Assembly: GCA_028565635.1 (NCBI GenBank)
Contig: JAOXYB010047503.1
Coordinates: 1 to 12,134 of the forward strand
Length of the DNA stretch: 12,134 nt
Reading direction: 5' to 3'
Source of the DNA: Phoronis ovalis
Taxonomy: Eukaryota; Phoronida; Phoronidae
This document shows positions 1-7,600 of this stretch, piece by piece. The notes below the pieces were generated by a model. It did no database searches. It saw only the letters and a list, made by a program, of their open reading frames with translations, and was not told the DNA's origin. The translations under genes were made by a program, and so were the position numbers. Position 1 is the stretch's first letter; each line of letters begins with the position of its first letter.

Positions 1-191
1 ACTGTTACATAATGGATCAGCACATATTTGTCAGATCACACAAATTTGTTTTAGCTATAATGGTCAAATGCGAGTCTCAAATAAGAAGTAGGTCAACTAT
101 AAGCAGTTAAGAGCAACGAGATACTACTGCATGTTTTTTTTTTCATATAACAAAATGCTTACTATTATATACAGTAGTAAGACAAACAAAT

Positions 192-217
192 CTCGTGTGT
201 TTCGAGACACACACGAG
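192..217. repeat. Short inverted repeat (9-bp arms)
   Basis: CTCGTGTGT (192-200) is complemented exactly by ACACACGAG (209-217) with an 8-nt loop that contains TTCGAGA. It lies inside VBP1 intron 2. It is probably just a local hairpin. Confidence 0.6.
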
Positions 218-556
218 GAGAAAGATACAAGAAGCCATATGCTTTAGAATTCTGAAACCATTCAACAGACATGGGCTGACCAAATGAAGATCAAGCGACC
301 TCTTCAGTTAAATGGACTGGTAAAGGTCTTGTGAGAAGACCGCAAGCTACCTATGCTAAAAAAGTTATTCAATTATTGCCTCATTTTACATTTGAAATAT
401 TTTTCACTGAACAGATATGAGGTCATATGCCAAAACTTCATGTATTTAAAATACAATTGTATGCATTTTGCAAGGTGATGAAGGCGGCATGATATCTGCA
501 TAGTACCCACCAATATAAAGTCAGAAAGTATCTCACTATCACACCAGCCACTAAAC

Positions 557-961
557 CTCTCGGGGGGGGGTACTCAAGGTGTTTTTTTGGTGGGGGGTGT
601 GCAGCCCAGTTGAAAATTTTGGATTTGGATTGTATACTTCTTACTGTATATTTTTGGATTGCTACCGTAAACAAATTCAAAAATTAGGATTGCCACCCAC
701 TGCTTACAACAAACAATTTAGGTTTGTATCCATGAAAAGATTTTTTGAATTTGATTTGTTCAGTCAGTTTGCGTAAAAATGGATTGCTACTCAAATATTT
801 TAAAATTTTCTGATTGCTACCCTTATATTTTACAAAATTTGGATTGCTACCCTTATATTTACAAACATTTGGATTGGGTTTGCTACCACAAACTAAAATT
901 TTGGATTGGGTTCCGCGGCACATCCTCGTAGACAAAAAAAACATGAGTACCCCCCCCGGGG
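557..961. mobile_element. MITE-like non-autonomous element with terminal inverted repeats
   Basis: The left end reads CTCTC, a nine-G run, then TACTCA (557-576). The right end, read on the other strand, is CCCC, an eight-G run, then TACTCA (961-944). Similarity continues inward through a T-rich tract and GGnTGTGCnGC. TAAAC directly repeats just outside both ends (552-556 and 962-966), as expected of a 5-bp target-site duplication. No transposase is encoded. The interior consists of diverged copies of GGATTGCTACCC spaced about 30 bp apart. It sits in VBP1 intron 2. I cannot name the family; GGGGGGTACTC-ended repeats are, as far as I recall, found in several marine invertebrate genomes. Confidence 0.65.
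656..900. repeat. Internal ~30-bp degenerate tandem repeats (GGATTGCTACCC)
   Basis: Copies of the core begin near 656, 687, 781, 811, 841 and 871. The last four are exactly 30 bp apart, with a spacer rich in TTATATTTTACAAAATTT-like sequence. The 871 copy has a 5-bp insertion (GGATTGGGTTTGCTACC). Copies between 700 and 780 are too decayed to place. Confidence 0.7.
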
Positions 962-1042
962 TAAACATTCAATAAGAAACTTAAGGTATATCTGTTCCAC
1001 TTACACCACAGTGACTGTCTATAGCATATTTGTTTTTTATAC

Positions 1043-1170
1043 CTAGTTTTCTTTGTTAGTAGATTGGCTTCCATAAATCTATATTTATTATGTTGCTCAT
1101 CAAATTGTCTTAGTACAACTTCAGGGTTTTCATTGTTTTCGGCAGACTTCATAAAAGCTTCGACATCCTC
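1043..1170 (-). CDS. VBP1: VBP1 coding exon 2
   Basis: Begins EDVEAFMK immediately after an AG preceded by AT-rich sequence (AATATTTTAG), continuing the IPKAVFV of exon 1 in frame. It then encodes the first part of the N-terminal prefoldin helix, with FDEQHNKYRFMEANL as the clearest match. The exon ends with two bases of a split codon at donor GTATAA. The 3' boundary is inferred from where similarity ends. Confidence 0.88.
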
Positions 1171-1617
1171 CTAAAATATTATAATTAACAGACATTCATT
1201 AATTACTGACGTAGTACAATAATACAAACTTTATTTAATTTGTATGTATTTAGATAACACTGTTTCATGGATAAACAAACAGTTACAGGGGGTGATATTT
1301 GATACACTGATATGAAGAATAGTTCACAAATCTGCATTGCAATTCAATTGAATTTGAAGTGTACACCACCAAGTTCATGCGGTGACCGGTGTGGACGCTG
1401 TGGACCCCACATTAATTCACGGACTGCATACGTCTAACGAGTAAACATTACAACATACACAGGCAGCGTGTAGTGTTTGTTAATTAAATACAAAACGAAG
1501 CTACAGTCCCTTTGCTATAGGAAAATACTTCCAATTTGAAATCCCTACCACAAATACTGCTTTAGGAATGCCAGAATGCGGCTGCAATTCGCGCTTGGAG
1601 TTGGAATCCGTCGCCAT
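1043..1617 (-). CDS. VBP1: Prefoldin subunit 3 (VHL-binding protein 1), N-terminal two exons only
   Basis: Join, minus strand: 1617-1549 and 1170-1043, giving 65 codons plus 2 nt. Prefoldin 3 is an alpha-type subunit of the cytosolic hexameric prefoldin, which passes unfolded actin and tubulin to the chaperonin CCT. The visible N-terminus has the family block GIPKAVFVEDVEAFMK, a short variable stretch, and then FDEQHNKYRFMEANLLTKK, the start of the first coiled-coil helix. This fits vertebrate VBP1 (IPEAVFVEDVDSFMK and LDEQYQKYKFMELNL, from memory). The start has A at -3 and G at +4. Splice sites are donor GTAGGG after codon 23, an acceptor ending TTTTAG, and donor GTATAA after the first two bases of codon 66. 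The remaining family length, about 125-130 residues, should lie left of position 1; I found no further exon in 1-1042. The exon 2 frame stays open past this donor to 883, but the conservation stops at the donor. Confidence 0.9.
1171..1548 (-). other. VBP1 intron 1
   Basis: A 378-bp intron in phase 0. It contains the 14-bp perfect palindrome AATTCAATTGAATT (1341-1354) and a GC-richer patch around 1375-1430. No coding similarity was seen. Confidence 0.8.
1549..1617 (-). CDS. VBP1: VBP1 coding exon 1 (23 codons)
   Basis: Encodes a polar, variable leader (MATDSNSKRELQPHS) followed by GIPKAVFV, the first conserved prefoldin-3 block. It ends in phase 0 at donor GTAGGG. Reading on into the intron meets a stop after about 15 codons, so the splice is needed to reach the rest of the protein. 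Confidence 0.88.
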
Positions 1618-1668
1618 GATCTAAATCTCGTTTGAAAACGAGATTACAGTGAACGAGACCTAAAAACA
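1618..1668. promoter_or_regulatory. Shared divergent 5' region between VBP1 and CUL5 start codons
   Basis: Only 51 bp separate the two ATG codons. The region and its flanks (about 1578-1678) contain nine CpG dinucleotides in roughly 100 bp, while CpG is scarce in nearby introns, which suggests a small unmethylated promoter core. No TATA box is visible. The sequence holds a 22-bp inverted repeat and a third ACGAGA box. Core promoter function is inferred from position and composition; transcription start sites cannot be read from sequence. Confidence 0.7.
1624..1645. repeat. 22-bp inverted repeat, ACGAGA palindrome
   Basis: AATCTCGTTT (1624-1633) and AAACGAGATT (1636-1645) are perfectly complementary, with GA between them. 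A further AACGAGA at 1652-1658 makes three copies of the same half-site within the gap between the start codons. It could be a dimeric protein-binding site or, if transcribed, a hairpin in either 5' UTR. Confidence 0.75.
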
Positions 1669-1692
1669 ATGTCAGGCGGTGGTATGTTGAAG
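1669..1692 (+). CDS. CUL5: CUL5 coding exon 1 (8 codons)
   Basis: Encodes MSGGGMLK and ends at donor GTGAGT in phase 0. The sequence itself is too short to recognise. It is chosen because it gives the family's N-terminal length (FEDKW ending at residue 19, as in vertebrates), has A at -3, ends in LK like the vertebrate leader, and is the only suitable in-frame start before exon 2. Alternative upstream first exons remain possible. Confidence 0.78.
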
Positions 1693-4600
1693 GTGAGTAC
1701 TTGTTATTTGTTCAGAAAATCAGGTTTTTCTTGAAAAGTGAACTATTTTAGCATGCTGTAGCTAGTGCCCGGCTTTTCATATATGGTTCAGTTTCAACGG
1801 ATTTACATAATATATGCTTGAGTATGATTTCTGATAAGTTTTGCATTGTTGTCCCTCCTCAGTTCTCCATTCAATCAACCCATGACAAGTTTACTTTAAA
1901 TTAATTCATTGTAGTTTTGGTCGGTAAACACATTGCTCTGTATCAGGGATGTATGATGTGTATGTAGATACAAGTAACATTTTATCTTGCCTAGTCCAGG
2001 TAACACTGTAGGAACAGTTCTTGCATGTATAACAATACATTAACTATGAATTCAAATTTTGGGATCAGAAACACCGTTTTCGACAATGCATGTCTTAATT
2101 GTATTGGTGCATTGTTTGGCCAACTAACGGAATGAACATCTGTCCATTCTCTTGTCCAATTTTAATTCTTTGATTGTCCATTATTGTGAAATTTCTAATG
2201 ACTGTATTTATGTTAACAGTTCAGTAATTCCATTTACATACTGAAATTCAAATAAGATATTAAATTAAAATATTTTGTGATCAAACTTTGATAATATTTA
2301 CTTTAAAACAATAAATGGACACGCATAAGTCTGTTTACCATTTAATACTATTAACTGCCTAATGCTGTTTCATTGTTTGCTGTTTTGATTGCTTTGTTGA
2401 GACGCTTGTAATTTAAATCCAAAACATGCAGAAATAAATACACAATTTCAGTGTTATTTCCTTGAATATTTTAAGAAAACCAGGAAATAAACAGCCTCAT
2501 TTTGCGTATAATGACAGTGTGGTAAAAATAAAAAGATCAGCGAATGAACCAAGAACGTTAAGTTATTAATGTATGTTTATAGGGAGGAAAACATTTCTAT
2601 CCATTAAATTTGATATTCAACATTTGTTTGAATAATTGCAAATCTAGACACAAGTACAACATACTACATAAAACTATTGCTTGTTTTCACTTAGCTTTAA
2701 AATGATTACTATGACATTGCTGTTAAAGCCTCTTTGTTGCACTCTTTAAAATTGTAGGTAAAAATTTGTAAATTTATATAGAAATACAAAAATGCTCTCA
2801 AACTGTATATATCTGCTAATGACAGTGATGCTTTGTTACAATCTAAAGTTTTTTTCATAGTAAATGTACCCTTTTCCAAGAATTATGAAATAGTAATTTA
2901 CATGACAAAGCACTATATAAACATCCATTAATCAAGATCTTAGTGAGATTTAAAAAAAAAACATTGTTCAAAATATAGACAAACAATAATAAATTAGGAG
3001 AGTTTGAACTTGTTTGTATTGTTGCAGTCTGCTTTCAATCCCTGTCTTTTATATAATGGACTTATTAACCTATTATTTGTAGAACCTGTATTTAGCTAAA
3101 TTAGTCCTGCTATATAATTGGGACTGGAATTAATAAGTTGTCTTGATTTATGTACTTTGGAGATCATGATAGCTACTAAGTGAAAACAATGGGCTAATAT
3201 CACCATATGCGAATAAGTACTACCTATCGATCAATTATATGTAATATACTTGCTATAGTATCATGACAAGAGTATAGGCTTTCTTGGCAGCCTGCTAAAT
3301 GTAAAATATGCAATGTGTACTATAAATGTCAGTCACCTTTGTTAAATGTCATACTTGATACTGGTTTATTATATATGTTGATCAGTTTGCTAAAATGTAA
3401 CATGGCAGCAAAAAAATTCATTACATGTATGATAACCATGTAGCCGGTAACATCAGATTCAATCATATATATGTATGAATCTGATGTTACCGGCTACATG
3501 GTTATCATACATGTAATGAATTTTTTTGTGAGAGATTAGATATTTATGGACTTATTTCCTATTGAAACCTGTGGTGGAAAACATACTTCAAAGCAGGATT
3601 TATGGATTAGAATTACTGCATCGTCCCTAAAGGCTCATTTTTAAAAAAAAATTGCTAATAGTAATATTATATATATATTTACACAGGTGAACAGCTATAA
3701 ACACAGTAGCACTGGTTGGTTTTGATCAAGAGTATGATGTCATCATTTCTTTGCTGGTGATCTTTGTCATGTAATTTAAATCTGTGGTTTAAATCTCATT
3801 TATATTTTAACCAGTGTAAGAAATGCTGTTGTGGCCAAACACTGACATACTGAATCAACAACTGAATCCTTTACAGTCCATTCACCTTTAATAATGTAGT
3901 TACCTAGACTGTATTGCATAATGCATTTATACCTGCAGTGCTAAGGAGCTACCTAAACATGTAGAGGGGTTATAAATAGCCTCAAGGATTAGGTGATAAG
4001 GGAAAAGTAAATGACTTTTGATTTTAACTGACATGGAAACTATAATAAAGTGTGTGATTATCAATTGTGGCATCACCCCTATCTGTCTCTAAACAAAATC
4101 TTATTCTTTTTATTTGCCCATATGTCTGCCAGTAGTATGTCTATACTAATTGCTGATGTTGGTGGACAATTTGTCAGATTGAGATATTAAGTACAACACA
4201 GTTTGCTGAAACTCTACAGTATGTATGAGCATCCATGTGAGAAGTGATTTATAAGGAAACATACACATTTTAAAACCTTGTTCTGTATTTAGGATTTTTT
4301 TTGTGCCTCGCGTAATTTACGCCCAATGTTTTGTATTTCAGTAAGGTTTTTGATTGACACTCTCTTTTGAGGATGTGCGATCCATCCTGCTGAGTCATGT
4401 TGTATCAGTGATTTCTAAGTACTCCAAAAACCGTTTACCAAATGTTACAAAGATTTGATGTGCACGGTCAATTAAGTCACATTCAATAAGAACAATTAAT
4501 GTTATCAGTCATAAATAGGGAGAATGCTCAGTTCAGCTTTTCACAAGTATTATTATAGCCTATTAAGTGCCCAAGAGCTGCTTGCACCTGTTCTACTGAA

Positions 4601-7600
4601 CAACATGCTTTTTTATTTATGTATATTCATACCTAACACTTTGATTCTGAGTATGCACTAAGTATTTCATTGTTTAATTAATAACGTCCTGTTTTTGCCA
4701 GGAATTTCCTCTTGTGATGACAAATAAGTATTTCCAATCAACAATTGCATCATCTGCTTCCTAGAAAATAATTTTTGTACATCACCTGTTTATATCTAGT
4801 AGGTGTATGACATATATTTAAAAGATATGTTGGGTTGTTTTTTTGTGACATATTTTAGGATATGAGAAGGTATACATAATGTATACAGTTATCTAGCAGC
4901 AATCAACCCATTTATAGAATGATGAATGGCTTCTTATAGAGTATTTGCTGTTCTTCCTAACAATTTAATTATAACTGTGACATTACTATTAATACAGAGT
5001 TAAATTTTGTAGGGAAATGGACAATGCCGTTTTGAAGATAAGTGGCCTTTAATGTGCCCAACAGTTCTTAAACTACTTCGACAGGAACCAGTTAACAGAA
5101 ATGAATGGCAGGATTTGTTTTGGTAGGTATTTCTTACAATATCATGCCATGGCATGATCATCAGTCACTAATTTCTTATTGACTATTTTCACTGTGCTAT
5201 CATACATCATAGTTTAAGTGACTACTATGGCTCTGCTGTCTGTTAAAGCCGATTTAGTTGAACTCTTTAAAAGTGTAGGTAAAACAAATAAACACTTAAC
5301 TTAAAATGTTTTATGACATGATGATGTATACAATTTAGAAATGATTGAGCATAATTAAGTAGCACTACTTAAAACTTAAAAATTTACGAATACAAATTAT
5401 GCAATGACTAAATGCTACCTGAAACATATCATGTGTTCAGCATTAAAGTAATGATGACTTTTACAATTTTTACAGGACGGTGCATGCTGTATGTTTGTGG
5501 GATGAAAAAGGCCCCAACAAAGTTCACCAAGAGTTACAACATGACATCTTAGCCTTTATTAAACAAGCTCAAATGGTAAGATAATTTCCTAAAACAGCAT
5601 TGCAACAGTTCTCTATTAATGTTTACTTAGTATATATAATATAATATAGTTTAATCAACTATCAATAGACTACTTGCAAGCACTTGATGGAGCCACCAGT
5701 CGCTACCATTCTACCACATATTTATTACATGCACAAGTAACCCTTTAATTTAGCGGGTGCTACAACATTCAGAAGATTCTGCACTGTTGAAGACCTATAT
5801 CGCAGAATGGGGCAAGTTTTTTACACAGTGTGACTACCTCCCTAAACCATTTGGCCAGTTGGAAACTTCTCTAGCTGGCAAAGCTCACAGTAGTATGCAG
5901 AAGAAGAACCAGACGGAAGAATCCATTGTTAGAAAGGTAAGATGAAACTGAGTACACTCGACTTATAGTTTTAACTCCGTTAATTAATTAATACTTTCAA
6001 CCATTCAGCTTTGTAACCAATCAGCTCTGAGTTAGAAGGGAAATTGTCTCTATACTGTTACAAATTTCATAAACACAGCGTGGAATTGTTTATTTTGTGA
6101 ATTACTGATTCAGGTTAACTATATGTCACTGAGGAGAAATCTTGTAGAAATTAATTTCTTTTTGTGTGGCATATGTAACTACATTTGCTGATTTGAAGGC
6201 ATAATTTATATTGAATAACATAAAGTACACAATCACCAGTTTTAGTTGACAACACTAATGCAATTAAAACTGAAGAAAACACTGAATTTGTGTACATACA
6301 CTATGTTATAACATTTTGTACGAGCATCTAAGCCGTGTTGATATAATCTCTCTTTTTTAGCTGATGTTAGACAGTTGGAATTCAAGTATATTTTCCAACA
6401 TTAAATCAAGGTTACAAGACAGTGCTATGAAATTGGTGCACGCAGAAAGGAATGGAGAAGCCTTTGATACTCAGCTAGTTATTGGCGTTAGAGAGTCTTA
6501 TGGTGAGCTGGTCATTGTGTACTAGGGAAGTCATTGCCATGTTCTGGGCCCCAAGTGACTTTTGATTGCTGTACATTTATTTGGCTTATTAGATGATCTA
6601 GATACTTTTGTCTTCATGTACAAACAACTTGCAATTTGTTTTGAATTGAAATGAGGGGGCAGTGTAATCACACTTGGATGTATATGAAAAAATGTTCTCT
6701 TGGCCTCCTATATAGTTTTTCATAGATTAATCCTACAGGACAGTGGCTAACCTTGAAGTAATATGACATCTTTACAATAGCGTATTATATTTGAATACAT
6801 TTTGCTGTTCTTTTTTTCAGTAAATCTTAGTTCAGATTCAGAAGATAAACTTAAAATTTATAAAGAAAATTTTGAAAAAGCATACTTAGAAGCAACAGAA
6901 ACATTTTACAAAACAAAGGCACCACAATACCTTGCTGAAAATGGAGTACAAAATTACATGAAATATGCTGATTTAAAATTAAAAGAAGAAGAGCAGAGAG
7001 CAAAGAGATATCTGGAGACTAGAAAAGGATGCAATTCAGTGGCTGCAGTGAGTCATTATCTGTGGTGTTAAAAACTTGCAACAATCATGCCACGTTTATT
7101 TACTGTTTACAGTCCCATGTAGCATACATGTATGTTAACAATCCCTATGTATTGATATCTTCATTCCAACTTCAATGAGTCATAGTCCTTTGACTTGGCA
7201 GTGTATTTGATTCTAGGTCTCGATAGTACCCAAAGACAAATGATCTAAATGACTCATTCTATTGGCTACTAAACTATTGAACTAAGTATGACTTTGACTG
7301 CGATAACCATACTCAAACATGATTGCTCTAGTATAGTTTAAAAACATTATCAAAAAACAGTGTTAAACATTTTAATATCCTTATGCATGAAACTTGACTC
7401 ATTTACAAATGTTATTAATTTACATGATTGTCGTATTTTTAATTTGTAGCTGACAGAATGTTGTGTGAATGTGCTCGTGACAGCATTTAAAGAAACTGTC
7501 TTAGCAGAATGTGCACAGATGATAAAAAGCAATGAAACAGAAAGTAGGTCATGTGTACTATACAGTTTTGTGTTATCGGCGGTTTTGTCAGTTTTAGTAG

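Larger units (their letters stand above)
1..1042 (-). other. VBP1 intron 2, incomplete at the left edge
   Basis: No coding similarity to the rest of prefoldin 3 or any other protein was seen on either strand. The stretch holds the inverted-repeat element at 557-961 and a small hairpin at 192-217. Poly-T, poly-G and poly-C tracts are present. Two open frames on the minus strand run through the repeat and are compositional. Confidence 0.75.
1693..5012 (+). other. CUL5 intron 1 (3320 bp)
   Basis: By far the longest complete intron here, typical of a first intron. I see no coding exon in it on either strand. It contains a 120-bp palindrome (3409-3528), one copy of a dispersed repeat (about 2694-2764), short AT runs such as 3668-3680, and otherwise unremarkable AT-rich sequence. 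Enhancers are possible but not visible. Confidence 0.8.
5123..5475 (+). other. CUL5 intron 2
   Basis: A 353-bp intron holding an 18-bp perfect palindrome 18 bp after the donor begins, and copy B of a dispersed repeat. No coding similarity. Confidence 0.8.

Noticed and set aside
327-343. GGTCTT-GTGAG-AAGACC hairpin as an RNA gene
   Set aside because: The stem is only six base pairs, and no tRNA or other structured RNA arrangement could be built around it.
656-900. CRISPR-like regularly spaced repeats
   Set aside because: The repeats are degenerate, nearly contiguous and inside a terminal-inverted-repeat element in an animal intron. There are no unique spacers or cas genes.
438-968. Open frames through the inverted-repeat element (both strands)
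   Set aside because: They arise from the repeat units (KGSN-like repeats) and poly-G/poly-T tracts. There is no transposase similarity.
883-1042. Extension of VBP1 exon 2 beyond position 1043
   Set aside because: The frame is open, but similarity to prefoldin 3 ends exactly at a GT donor (AG|GTATAA), and the extension runs into the mobile element.
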